The notes: generated from the sequence alone by a model not told the origin. 64,000 nucleotides of DNA from CAZEBW01 sp964510205 (GCA_964510205.1 CAZEBW010000006.1:1-64000), one strand, 5' to 3'; counted from the first letter of the stretch, positions 50,874 to 59,977 are shown. Made by a program: numbers and translations.

Positions 50874-51160
50874 ATCGCCTTCCTCCGATCTATTTTCGAG
50901 GTAAAGTAGGCAGTGATAATAAAGCCATCTTCTGCCGACAGTTGACGATACACCACTGCCAGATATCGCTTTCGTCCAAATCCGCGCACAGCAATCAGCG
51001 AGCCCCGATAACCTCGGAAGATCAAGTCGGGCTCTTCGACCGTGCACAACACCTCATCATAGCGCCCCGCCAAGTCATCGTGGTTTTCCACGATGTGAAA
51101 CCAGCGCTCAGTCGTCAAGCGGATGGGCACATCGTCCACAGAGTAGGCAATATCGTTCAC
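50858..51160 (-). CDS. Small nuclease-like protein (PBECR/toxin-like)
   Basis: The 100-residue protein reads IRLTTERWFHIVENHDDLAG, EPDLIFRGYRG, RKRYLAVVYRQ and GFIITAYFTSK, a pattern of small RelE/barnase-like toxin candidates. GTG 51160 overlaps the stop of the FrhB-like gene (GTGA). With the DUF2283 gene it forms a TA-like pair inside the formate/Hdr operon. Confidence 0.7.
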   Translation of the reverse strand: MNDIAYSVDDVPIRLTTERWFHIVENHDDLAGRYDEVLCTVEEPDLIFRGYRGSLIAVRGFGRKRYLAVVYRQLSAEDGFIITAYFTSKIDRRKAIWKKS

Positions 51161-51972
51161 CTCTCCAACCCCACCCGCAACGGCGCTTCCTCCAGCGTCA
51201 GTGAAAGCGGCGGCGCGGCCTCGATATCGGCCCCTGGCACGTAGCCCAGCAGGTCGCCCACGTCCCGCCGCATCAAATCATAGAGAACGGTCAGCGGGAT
51301 GTGGGATGGGCAGGTCAGCTCGCACTGGCGACAGGCCACGCAGCGAGCGGTCATGTGCATGGCGCGGATCAGGTGAAACATGGGGAAAGGCGGGGCCAGC
51401 ACGCCCGGCTCCACCCACACCTCGTCCTCCAGCGCGCAGGCCTCGCAGAAGCACTCCGGGCAGATGTTGCGGCAGCCATAGCACTTGATGCACTTGAGGA
51501 ACTGCTGCTGCCAAAATTCCCGCCGCTCCTCCAGTGACATAGCCTCGTACTCGGCGACGATGGGGTTGGGCGGCGCGCCCTCCACCGGTGTGCCGATGAT
51601 CTCCGCCTGGGGCCAGGGCGCCGCATCGGGCGCGGGGTCGGCGCAGTAGCACTCCTCGGCCTCTTCGGCGGTGCAGGCCACGCCCAACAGGTACAGCCGG
51701 TCAGGGTCCACCTGCTCTCGCTTGGCCATCTCCACCAGCGCGCGAGCGTCGCACCCCCGGGCCACGATGCCCAAGCGAGCCTCAGGATAGCGCTTCTGCA
51801 GCAGGGAAACGATGGAAGCCAGGGCATAGCGCGGGGCCAGCACCAATTGGGAGAGATCATCCCCCTCTCGGAAGAGGTAGGGGGCTGTTCCCTCCGTCGT
51901 CCGCCGCAGCCCGATCACGCCATCCAGTTCTCCAAGTTTGTCTGCCACGTGGGTGCGAAGTTCTTCCATCAT
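51157..51972 (-). CDS. FrhB/FdhB-like iron-sulfur subunit
   Basis: The 271-residue protein has the F420-hydrogenase beta-type N-terminus (GIVARGCDARALVEMAKRE) and two 4Fe-4S motifs (CIKCYGCRNICPECFC and CVACRQCELTCP). It probably passes electrons between the formate dehydrogenase and MvhD/HdrA. ATG 51972 overlaps the mvhD stop (ATGA). Confidence 0.82.
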   Translation of the reverse strand: MMEELRTHVADKLGELDGVIGLRRTTEGTAPYLFREGDDLSQLVLAPRYALASIVSLLQKRYPEARLGIVARGCDARALVEMAKREQVDPDRLYLLGVACTAEEAEECYCADPAPDAAPWPQAEIIGTPVEGAPPNPIVAEYEAMSLEERREFWQQQFLKCIKCYGCRNICPECFCEACALEDEVWVEPGVLAPPFPMFHLIRAMHMTARCVACRQCELTCPSHIPLTVLYDLMRRDVGDLLGYVPGADIEAAPPLSLTLEEAPLRVGLER

Positions 51973-52388
51973 TCGCGCACCTCCTCCGCTATCGGCCCCA
52001 GCGCCCGCACTGTTTCCACGAACTCCTTGGTCACCTGGGTGAACTTGGGCGCCTCGGCCGACGACACCCAGTCCAGCCGCAGCCGATCGGGGTTGATGCC
52101 CGCGTAGCCCAGCAGGTTGCGCAGCAGCGGCATGCGCTTGGCGGTACGGTGGTTGCCGCTGTCGTAGTGGCATTCGCCGATGTGGCAGCCCAGCACCAGC
52201 ACCCCGTCGGCGCCAGAGCGGAAGGCCCGCAGGACCATCTCCGGCGACACCCGCCCCGAGCACATCACGCGGATGGGCAAAACGTTGGCCGGAGAGGCCA
52301 TGCGGGCGATGCCGGCGTTGTCCGCCCCAGCGTAGGAGCACCAGTTGCACAAAAAGGCGACGATTCGGGGTTCGAAAGATTCACTCAT
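51969..52388 (-). CDS. mvhD: MvhD-like iron-sulfur electron-transfer subunit
   Basis: The 139-residue protein matches the delta subunit of F420-non-reducing hydrogenase: FLCNWCSYAGADNAG, RVMCSGRVSPEMVLRAF, VLGCHIGECHYDSGN. It links the electron donor to HdrA. Cysteines are retained where some archaea use Sec. ATG 52388 is chosen since the earlier frame reads heptamer repeat. Confidence 0.9.
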   Translation of the reverse strand: MSESFEPRIVAFLCNWCSYAGADNAGIARMASPANVLPIRVMCSGRVSPEMVLRAFRSGADGVLVLGCHIGECHYDSGNHRTAKRMPLLRNLLGYAGINPDRLRLDWVSSAEAPKFTQVTKEFVETVRALGPIAEEVRE

Positions 52389-52405
52389 AGCTGTTATCCT
52401 TGTTC

Positions 52406-52459
52406 TACGGAATACGGAATACGCAATACGAACACGTATTCCGTAGTGCGTATTGCGTA
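52406..52459. repeat. Mirrored TATTCCG/TACGGAA heptamer repeat
   Basis: Units TACGGAA, TACGGAA, TACGCAA on the left are inverted as TATTCCG, TAGTGCG, TATTGCG on the right. It fills the 75-base gap between hdrA and mvhD; same heptamer family as at 30691 and 49120. Confidence 0.85.
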
Positions 52460-52463
52460 ACAC

Positions 52464-54443
52464 TCACCCCACCATCTCCAACAGCCCATCAATCTGGGCC
52501 ACGATTTCCCGGTCGGTGAAGTGCAGGGCGGTGATGGCCCCGGCGGGGCAGGTGGCGACGCAGGTGCCGCACCCATGACACAGGGCGGCGTTGATTTCTG
52601 CCTTCCCATCCCCGTCGCGAGAGATGGCGGAGTAGGGGCAGGTCGGGATGCAATCGCCGCAGCCCACGCACTCCGCAGCTTCCACCACGGCCACGGTGGG
52701 GGAGATGGTGACCTCTCCCTGGTTGAACAGGCGCACCACCTCCAGCGCCGCCGCTCCGGCGTGGGCCACCGTGTCCGGCACGTCCCGCGGTCCCTGGGCG
52801 CACCCGGCCAGGAAGACGCCCGCCGTGCTGGTCTCCACTGGCCGCAGCTTGGGGTGGGCCTCGGCGAACCAGCCATCCGGCGTGCGGCCCAGACCGAACA
52901 GGGCCGCCACACGGTCGGCGTCGGGCTGCGGCTCAATGGCCGTGGCCAGGATCACCAGGTCCACGTCGGCCGCCACCAGCCGTCCCAGGTCGGCATCCTC
53001 CCCTTTCACCCGCAGCTTGCCGCTTGCACTGAGCTTGGTCGAAGTGTCGGCCAGCACCTCCACCTCGGCCCCGCGGCCTCGAATGAAGGTGATCCCTTCC
53101 TCCTGTACTCGCTCGTAAAACTCTTCGTAGGCCTTGCCGAAGGCCCGCATGTCCATGTAGAAATCGTAGACCTCGGCGCCGGTCTTCTCCCGCACCTGGT
53201 GGGCATGCTTGAGGGAGTACATGCAGCAGAAGCGAGAGCAGTACTGGTGCGCGTTGTGGTCTCGGCTGCCCACGCAGTGGATGATGGCCACCCGCTGCGG
53301 CTTCTCCCCCTCGGCAGTTACGATCTCTCCGCCGGTGGGACCGATGGCGCTGACCAGCCGCTCAAACTGCAGGCCGGTGATGATGTTGGGCGACAGGCCG
53401 TAGGAGTACTGCGGGAGTTGGGTGGCGTCCCACATATCATAACCAGTGGCCACGACGATGGCCCCCACCTGCACCTCCAGCAGTTGGTCCTGTTGCTCGA
53501 AGTCAATCGCTCCGGTGGGACAGAGCTTCTCGCAGGCGCGGCACCTCTCCCGCACGAAGTAAATACAGTTCTCCTCGTCAATCACCGGGATATTGGGGAT
53601 GGCCTGGGCGAAGGGTCGGTAGATCGCCTTGCGCTGGCCCATCCTCGCCTCATAAGCGGCGTCCAGCACCTTCTTGGGGCACTTCTCCTCGCACAGACCG
53701 CAGCCGGTGCACAGCTCCTCGTCCACATAGCGGGCCCGCTTGCGAATACGGACGTTGAACTTGCCTACGTAGCCAGAGACTTGCTCGACCTCGCTCCAGG
53801 TCAGGAGCGTAATGTTGGGATGCCGACCGGCATCCATCATCTTGGGGCCGAGTATTCAAGTGCTACAGTCGAGGGTGGGGAAGGTCTTGTCCAGTTGGGC
53901 CATGTGGCCGCCGATGGTCGGCTCCCGCTCCACCAGGTAGACCGGGTAGCCGGAATCGGCGATGGAGAGCGCGGCCTGGATGCCGGCGATGCCGCCGCCC
54001 ACCACCAGCGCGGCCTGGGTGACCGGCTCCTGGCGCGGTTCCAGCGGCATGTGATGAGCCACCCGCGCCACCGCCGCTCGCACCAACCGCTTGGCCTTCT
54101 CCGTAGCCAACTCCCGGTCGTGGATCACCCAGGACACGTGCTCGCGGATGTTGGCCATCTCGAAGAGGTAGGGATTGAGCTCCGCTCCCGCCACCGCCCG
54201 TTGGAACGTAGGCTCGTGCATGCGGGGCGTGCAAGAGGCCACCACCACGCGGTTGAGGCCCAGCTCACGGATGTCCTCCTGGATCATCTCCTGACCGGGC
54301 TCGGAGCACGTATACTTGTGCTGGCGGGCGATCACCACGCCGGGCAGAGCAGCGGCCATCTCCACCACCGCCGTCACGTCCACCGTGGCCGAGATATTGA
54401 CACCGCACTCGCAAACGTAGACACCAATTCGGGGTTCTTCCAT
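52464..54443 (-). CDS. hdrA: Selenocysteine-containing heterodisulfide reductase subunit A
   Basis: Read through UGA 53856-53858, this is a 659-residue HdrA. N-terminal VYVCECGVNIS, FAD-binding VVGGGIAGIQAAL near 146, then FPTLDCST-U-ILGPKM with Sec196 at a conserved cluster-ligand position, a further FAD part (CVGSRDHNAHQYCSRFCC) and four 4Fe-4S motifs (CTGCGLCEEKC, CRACEKLC, CVGCGDCIPTC, CHGCGTCVATC). HdrA is the flavin-bifurcating subunit; in some methanogens it is a known selenoprotein. A common GCACTTCGAC-type repeat is embedded in frame near 53026-53046. ATG 54443 follows AAGGAG. Confidence 0.93.
53818..53835 (-). promoter_or_regulatory. Bacterial SECIS hairpin of hdrA
   Basis: GGAUGCC and GGCAUCC form a perfect 7-bp stem with loop GGUC at 31-34 bases from the first base of UGA. 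Confidence 0.82.
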
Positions 54444-54460
54444 AACGCAAAACTCCTTGA

Positions 54461-55333
54461 CTACGACTCCGACAGCCGGGCCAGCACTGGATCCACTGGC
54501 ACAACGTGCCGTTTGAACATCATCGCGTCCTCCGGTAGTCCAAAAGCCAACCCCATCAACTGGGGCAGAAACAGCACCGGAATACGCAAGGGCCGGCCCA
54601 GCAATTGGGAAACCTTATCCTGATAACTATCCAGATTCATGTGGCACATGGGACAGATAGTCACGATGCAATCCGCCGCTTCACACGCTTCCAAGATCGC
54701 TCCCGCCATCTGCAGGCCCACTTCTGGCTTGGTGGTGAGCAGAGAGGTGCCGCAGCAGGAAGCTTCGCGGTTGTGGCTGTGCACCGTGACTCCCAAAGCC
54801 TCCAGTATACCCAACATCGAGGTGGGCCGCTCGTCGTCGTCGAAGGGGCTGTAGGGGCGGACGGTCTGGCAGCCGTAGTAGGGGGCGACGGTTATTCCTG
54901 TGAGCGGACGCTGCACGCGGGCGGCAATGTCTTCTAGGCTGAAATCGTTGGCCAAGACGTCCATCAGGTGCCGCGTCCGAACCGTGCCGTGGTAGGTCAG
55001 CCCTTCTACCTCCAGAGCCTGGTTGATGGTATTGAGCAACTGGGGCTGCGAGGCGATAGCGGCCGCTGTGCGCCGGAAGTTGGTGTAGCACGCGCTGCAA
55101 ACGGTAAGCAAGTCCCGTCCGCTGCCAGCCTGCTCGGCCAGGGCCAGATTGCGGGCCGGCAGCACCACTCCTAGCAAGTCGCTCATCGTCGAAGCCACGC
55201 TGGCTCCACAGCAGGTCCAGTCCTCAAGCTCCTCCACTTGCCCTCCCAGAGCCTCCAACGCCGCCAGAGACGACATCCTGTACTCTAGGGCAGAGCTTTC
55301 CTGTGAGCAACCCGGATAGAAAATGTACTCCAT
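54461..55333 (-). CDS. hdrB: Heterodisulfide reductase subunit B
   Basis: The 290-residue protein has two CCG-type domains (WTCCGASV ... CSACYTNF and ASCCGTSLL ... CPMCHMNLD), which bind the non-cubane Fe-S clusters that reduce disulfides. ATG 55333 shares a base with the hdrC stop. hdrA follows 17 bases later. Confidence 0.94.
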   Translation of the reverse strand: MEYIFYPGCSQESSALEYRMSSLAALEALGGQVEELEDWTCCGASVASTMSDLLGVVLPARNLALAEQAGSGRDLLTVCSACYTNFRRTAAAIASQPQLLNTINQALEVEGLTYHGTVRTRHLMDVLANDFSLEDIAARVQRPLTGITVAPYYGCQTVRPYSPFDDDERPTSMLGILEALGVTVHSHNREASCCGTSLLTTKPEVGLQMAGAILEACEAADCIVTICPMCHMNLDSYQDKVSQLLGRPLRIPVLFLPQLMGLAFGLPEDAMMFKRHVVPVDPVLARLSES

Positions 55334-55911
55334 TATTGCTGCGCCTCCAATTCCGCCACTCGCTCATACAAACGGTCCAGCCGGCCCTCACCGCTCAGGC
55401 GGGGCATCTCCAGATGAGCCTTTCCCCGGGTCAACAGGGTGAGTCCCAGTTTGGCATAGCCCAACGCAGTCAAGGGATTGGTCGCCAGGAAGTAGCGAAC
55501 CATGAACTCTATTTCCCTCATACGCCCGTAGCGACGCATCACGTCGCTGAAGGCTCGATAGAAAGCGGTGCTTTCCCTCCACTCCCCAATCCCTTCCCGA
55601 AGCGCCAACTGCTTGAGCTTGACGATGGTCTCGGTGAGGGGGATGTCCCTCGGGCAGCGGACGTGACAGGTGTAGCAGAGACTACACAGCCACATGGCCT
55701 TGCTGTGAAGCACCTGATCCTGGAAGCCCAGTTGGGACAACCTCCACATCTGGCGGGGAGTGATATCCATGGCATGGGCGGAAGGGCAGGAAGCAGAGCA
55801 AGTGCCGCACTGGATGCAGCGATTGAGAAGCTGTCCTGCTGGGGTGAGACGGTCCACGAAGGTGGGGTCTCGTTTCACTGCGGTTAGATTAATGACCTCA
55901 GAAGTCGCCAA
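55333..55911 (-). CDS. hdrC: Heterodisulfide reductase subunit C
   Basis: The 192-residue protein has two 4Fe-4S motifs CIQCGTCSASCPS and CSLCYTCHVRCPRD. It wires HdrA to HdrB. I chose TTG 55911 because GACAGGAGG stands seven bases before and the length then fits; the longer frame to 56142 overlaps lplA and is not HdrC-like. Confidence 0.92.
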   Translation of the reverse strand: MATSEVINLTAVKRDPTFVDRLTPAGQLLNRCIQCGTCSASCPSAHAMDITPRQMWRLSQLGFQDQVLHSKAMWLCSLCYTCHVRCPRDIPLTETIVKLKQLALREGIGEWRESTAFYRAFSDVMRRYGRMREIEFMVRYFLATNPLTALGYAKLGLTLLTRGKAHLEMPRLSGEGRLDRLYERVAELEAQQ

Positions 55912-55957
55912 AGGAAACCTCCTGTCTCTAGCTCTGTCTCGCCATTCCGCCAAACAC

Positions 55958-57016
55958 CTACCCCACCACCTGCGCGAAGTCCTGCGGGGTGACGCCGGGG
56001 CTCTCAATGCCTTGCTCGGCGTAGAAGCGGGCGATGGCCTGTTCCACATCCTCGAGCGGCACGCCAGCCAGCGCCGCCTCCAATTCCGACATCTTTTCCT
56101 CTGGATAGAAGAAGAAATCGCCGGACAGGGAAACGGCGGCAACGACGCCGTCCCGCTCCTCGGTCGTGGCGCGGATGAGGCCGCCCGGCGCTTTGTGCAT
56201 CTTGTGTCGCACGTTCACGCCAGCGCGAATCCTCACCTCGCGGTCAGGGCGCGCCCGTGATTGTAAGCGAAGCGGCGCCTTTTGATAGAGCCACTCATCG
56301 GTAAGAAAGCGCTCCGCCAGCTCATCCGCTTTGGCGCGCCATTCCTCATCCACGGTGGTCTCTATCTCCATCGGCCCCAACATCTCCCTGAACTTGTCGG
56401 CCATCAGCGACCACAGTTCCTCCCTCGGCGGGACGTTCTCCACCTCCCGCTTGATGGTGGAGAGGTTCTCGTAAATCGTTTTGTAGACCTTGTCGCGGAA
56501 CTTCTCATCGGGGACGCGCAAAACGCGGGCCATCATCTGGTAGTTGAAATCCACGATCAAGTTGCCGACCAGGATATAGTAATCGCCGATTTCCGCCGCC
56601 CCGCAGCCCGACACCTTGCGCTGATTGGCCACGATGTCGTTGACCTCCCGATACTCGGCGGGGATGCCCAGCGCGCGATAGGCCTCGATGGGCGCCCGCA
56701 GAAACTTGCGGTAAAAGGCCAGCTTGCCGCCGGCGGGGACCAGCGGATTGTGGCGGTGGATGACCATCTGAAAGAACAGTTGGTCGCCGTCCAGGTAGAC
56801 CGCGCCGCCGCCGACCTCGCGCCGGAAGATGGGGATCTCATTCTGGCGGCAAAACGCCACGTCCACCTCCTGCTCCACGTCCTGGAAGCGCCCGATGCAG
56901 ACGTAGGGCGTCGCAGGCGAGAGCAGGTTCAGCCCCTCACGATCCAGACGGGGCTGGGCGTGGTAGAGAAGTTGAGAATCTTGCCAGGGTACGGATTGGA
57001 GACGATTGAGCTTCAT
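55958..57016 (-). CDS. lplA: Lipoate-protein ligase-like protein
   Basis: The 352-residue protein has the lipoate/biotin ligase fold with RREVGGGAVYLDGDQLFFQ, the catalytic Lys region RKVSGCGAAEIGDYYILVGNL and a C-terminal accessory part (RAGVNVRHKMHKAPGGLIRATTEER). It attaches lipoate to carrier proteins. Its place between a DsrK-like gene and hdrCBA recalls the sulfur-oxidising sHdr clusters, which carry their own lipoate ligases and a lipoate-binding protein; no such carrier gene is in the window. Confidence 0.9.
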   Translation of the reverse strand: MKLNRLQSVPWQDSQLLYHAQPRLDREGLNLLSPATPYVCIGRFQDVEQEVDVAFCRQNEIPIFRREVGGGAVYLDGDQLFFQMVIHRHNPLVPAGGKLAFYRKFLRAPIEAYRALGIPAEYREVNDIVANQRKVSGCGAAEIGDYYILVGNLIVDFNYQMMARVLRVPDEKFRDKVYKTIYENLSTIKREVENVPPREELWSLMADKFREMLGPMEIETTVDEEWRAKADELAERFLTDEWLYQKAPLRLQSRARPDREVRIRAGVNVRHKMHKAPGGLIRATTEERDGVVAAVSLSGDFFFYPEEKMSELEAALAGVPLEDVEQAIARFYAEQGIESPGVTPQDFAQVVG

Positions 57017-57022
57017 GTATAC

Positions 57023-58249
57023 CTACTTCTTCACCATTTGACGCGCCACCAACTCAGCGATGTCCATCACCCGAACGCGCATCCGCTCCTGTCGGGCCGC
57101 GCCGGCCAGCGTGCGCTCGCACTGCTGACACGCCGAGAGGACCACCTTAGCTCCCGTGGCCTTCACCTCTTCGACCCGCCGTCGGGCGACGGCCGCCGTC
57201 AGGTCTTTGTCGGCCATCTCCACGTCGCCGCCGCCGCCGCAGCAGAGGGCGTACTCGCCATGGTGCTCCATCTCCGTGAAGGTGATGTCTGGAATGGCGC
57301 GGATGGCGTTGCGCGGGGCCTCGTAGACGCCGCTGGTGCGCCCCAGGTCGCAGGGATCATGGTACGTAACCGGCTGCTCGAAGGGCTCCAGCTCAATGCG
57401 ACCTTCGTCAATGATCTCCTCCAGCAGTTCGGTGGCGTGCAGCACCTCAAAACCCAGCGGCTCGCCGAGGATGCGGGCATAGTCATGCTTCCAGGTGTGA
57501 TAGCAGGAGGGACAAGCAGCCACCAGCCGCTTAGCGCCGGCCTGGCGCACCGCTTCCACGTTGTGCCGTATGGACTCAATCGCTGCATCGCCCATGCCAG
57601 CGATGATCAGCGGAAAACCGCAGCACCACTCCTGGCCGCCCAACGTCAGAAAGTCCACCTCGGCCTGCTCGAAGATTTCCACCATGCTCTGCGGCACCGA
57701 GTAGGAGCGGGGGTAGAACGAGGCCACACAGCCGACGAAGTAGACCACCTCCGCCTGCTCCTTGCCGCCCACACCCTCGGGCACCTCAAGCAGGTTCTCG
57801 CTCCAGATCAGCCGGTTTTCGTTGACGTCGCCGGAGATGTTGTAGCGGGTGGTGACCGTCTCCCGCAGGTGATCGAACACCTCTGGGTAGACGCCCTGGT
57901 CCACCAGCGTCTCGCGCATGGCCACCCACAGCGCGCGCGTATCAATGTGCACCGGGCAGACGACGGCGCAGCGGCCACAGAGAGTGCAGTCGTAGGCGCC
58001 GGCGGAGAACATCTGGAGCGTCTCCTCGTTGGCGCGACGGTAGCCAAAGAGACGACCTAGCGGCCCCAGCCTCTGTGCTCTCAGAAAGGTGTGCACTCGC
58101 TCGATCTTGCGCAGGGGCGTAATCTCGTCCAGTTCCTGCTTCTCAGTAAACGTGGGGCACCATTTGACACATTCGCCGCAGCGGGTACAGGCATCCAGTT
58201 CCAACAATTGACGAAACCCAAACCTGGTTGCTGCAATCTTCTCAGGCAT
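57023..58249 (-). CDS. DsrK/HdrD-like iron-sulfur protein
   Basis: The 408-residue protein has two N-terminal 4Fe-4S motifs (CTRCGECVKWCP, CTLCGRCAVVCP) and two CCG domains (EWCCGFPLI, CPSCYHTWKHDY; YHDPCDLGR, CCGGGGDVEMAD, CQQCERTL). DsrK, TmcB and HmcF have this build and work on the cytoplasmic side of membrane complexes on a thiol/disulfide substrate. Its ATG follows directly the stop of the cytochrome gene (TAGATG). Confidence 0.9.
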   Translation of the reverse strand: MPEKIAATRFGFRQLLELDACTRCGECVKWCPTFTEKQELDEITPLRKIERVHTFLRAQRLGPLGRLFGYRRANEETLQMFSAGAYDCTLCGRCAVVCPVHIDTRALWVAMRETLVDQGVYPEVFDHLRETVTTRYNISGDVNENRLIWSENLLEVPEGVGGKEQAEVVYFVGCVASFYPRSYSVPQSMVEIFEQAEVDFLTLGGQEWCCGFPLIIAGMGDAAIESIRHNVEAVRQAGAKRLVAACPSCYHTWKHDYARILGEPLGFEVLHATELLEEIIDEGRIELEPFEQPVTYHDPCDLGRTSGVYEAPRNAIRAIPDITFTEMEHHGEYALCCGGGGDVEMADKDLTAAVARRRVEEVKATGAKVVLSACQQCERTLAGAARQERMRVRVMDIAELVARQMVKK

Positions 58250-59977
58250 CTACGGTATCCTCGCTTCTAGAGCTGAATTGAGGGCCGCAACAAAGGGACC
58301 GATCAGCACATGGATGAACTTGCTGAACGGGAGGTAGGCGACCAGCACCGCCACCAGGCCGGCGTGAACGTACCACAGCCATCCGTAAACCACGCCCCAA
58401 TTGATGGGGAGAAAATCCAATGCCCACGAAACAGCGTAGCCAACGAATGAGAACGCAGCCAGGCCAGGTTTGAGGTCAGTGGTTAGAATGCGCGTCCCTT
58501 CGACGAAGAAGCCCATCACGAAGATGGCCCCCAGCAGGGCGATGGCGACAGTATCCTGTCCGCCAGTGATGAGTTGTTCGTCCTTGAAGACATAGCGCCG
58601 CACGATGGCCAGGATCGCTCCCACGATGACCAACATTCCCAGACCGTCGTAGATGAGGGCGACGACGGGCGAGCTTTTGTTGACCAGCGTCTGAGTAAGC
58701 AAGGCGGTGGGCGCCACCAGCGCCATGATCCAGGTGAACACGCCCAGCGCCATGCGCGCCGCCATCCCAAAGAACATGCTGGCGTGGGTCAGCCAGTGAA
58801 GTTTACTCTTTCGGAACAGTCTCCTGTGCAGGATGCCATCCACGACGAACGACCTTATGAAGACGAAGAGGCGCGGTGTGGTGACGAGGTCGAGAAAGGC
58901 CGCCAGGATACGCCATAAGCGGGCCGGCACGGATAGGCCCTGCCGCCCACCAATCGAGCCCTGGAGCCAGATGGAGGAGACCACCAGCATCCCCAGGCCA
59001 AAGATGCCGATCCCGGCCCAGGACAGGCCATCCTGGACGACAGGCGAGGCATCGTGGCAGGCCAGACAGAGGACACTGCGCGGCGGCAGTGCGGCTGCCG
59101 ATGCGGCGACCGTGTTATCCGAGGCATGACAGCGCTGGCAGTCCACTTCCTTGCCGATCACCGCCAGTTCGGGGCTGTCCGGAGGGACGCCCTCCTCCAT
59201 CTCAGGTAGGACGACCTGAATGCGACCGGTAGTTGGGCTACGCTCGACGGTAGCAACCTCTAGATGACAAGCGGAGCAGTCCACCTGAGCGTGCGGATCC
59301 CCCCTGGCGATGTGATCGGAGAGACTGTATCGCTCGTCAGGCCTGTCCGACGTCCAGTGACCCTTCTGCTCGTGGTGGCAGGACGTGCAGTCCTCGTTCC
59401 GCGATTGGATCCGATCCGGGTCGTGCGGATAGCTGCCGGCCGCCTGGTGGCAATCCACACAATCCACCCAATACTCCGGGCCGTTGTGGATCGTCTCCGC
59501 GGCAGCGCTCTTAGGATGGCAGACGCCGCAGGCAACCGATGGCATCCCCTCATAATGGTAGGGCGCCGGGGGATGACAACTCGTGCAGGTGCCGCTTTCG
59601 TAGATCGCGTGATCGTAATCAGAGTCGTTCAGGTTGGGAATCTCGATGTCCTTGCCATCCCACCGGTCGTGACAGCCGCGACAGTCCTCCCACCCGGCGA
59701 CGGGATGTGAGGTGTTGGGAGCCTCCGGCATACCAGTGGTGGCGTGGCACACGCGACAGTCGGCGTTGTCGTGTTGGACGTGATCGGCAGCTAGCAGTGG
59801 AGCGTCCTCATCGCCCGTACGGTGGCAGGTCACGCAATTTTCATAGAATATGCCGTCCTCTTCCTCAGGATGCGGTACTGGCGGCTGGGCGCTGACGGCC
59901 AAGGTCTCCAGGAGCACCAGCGCCAACCCGGCAGCCAAAATGATGATCAATCGGCAACGCATAGCAGGCTTCATCAT
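58250..59977 (-). CDS. Decaheme cytochrome c fused to a NarI/DsrM-type cytochrome b
   Basis: The 575-residue protein has a signal or anchor helix (8-28), then ten CxxCH motifs (CVTCH, CRVCH, CRGCH, CTSCH, CGVCH, CVDCH, CTSCH, CSACH, CQRCH, CLACH) over residues 45-310, and a C-terminal membrane part with about six helices and conserved His (LHWLTHASMFFG, WYVHAGLVAVL). It joins a multiheme c domain outside to a quinone-reactive b domain in one chain. With the next DsrK-like gene it forms a Dsr/Tmc/Hmc-type complex. The small gene before it ends 3 bases away. Confidence 0.9.
   Translation of the reverse strand: MMKPAMRCRLIIILAAGLALVLLETLAVSAQPPVPHPEEEDGIFYENCVTCHRTGDEDAPLLAADHVQHDNADCRVCHATTGMPEAPNTSHPVAGWEDCRGCHDRWDGKDIEIPNLNDSDYDHAIYESGTCTSCHPPAPYHYEGMPSVACGVCHPKSAAAETIHNGPEYWVDCVDCHQAAGSYPHDPDRIQSRNEDCTSCHHEQKGHWTSDRPDERYSLSDHIARGDPHAQVDCSACHLEVATVERSPTTGRIQVVLPEMEEGVPPDSPELAVIGKEVDCQRCHASDNTVAASAAALPPRSVLCLACHDASPVVQDGLSWAGIGIFGLGMLVVSSIWLQGSIGGRQGLSVPARLWRILAAFLDLVTTPRLFVFIRSFVVDGILHRRLFRKSKLHWLTHASMFFGMAARMALGVFTWIMALVAPTALLTQTLVNKSSPVVALIYDGLGMLVIVGAILAIVRRYVFKDEQLITGGQDTVAIALLGAIFVMGFFVEGTRILTTDLKPGLAAFSFVGYAVSWALDFLPINWGVVYGWLWYVHAGLVAVLVAYLPFSKFIHVLIGPFVAALNSALEARIP

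Noticed and set aside
52521..54623. 700-codon plus-strand ORF
   Set aside because: It is the antisense shadow of hdrA; composition is His/Gly-rich without domains, and hdrA on the other strand is certain.
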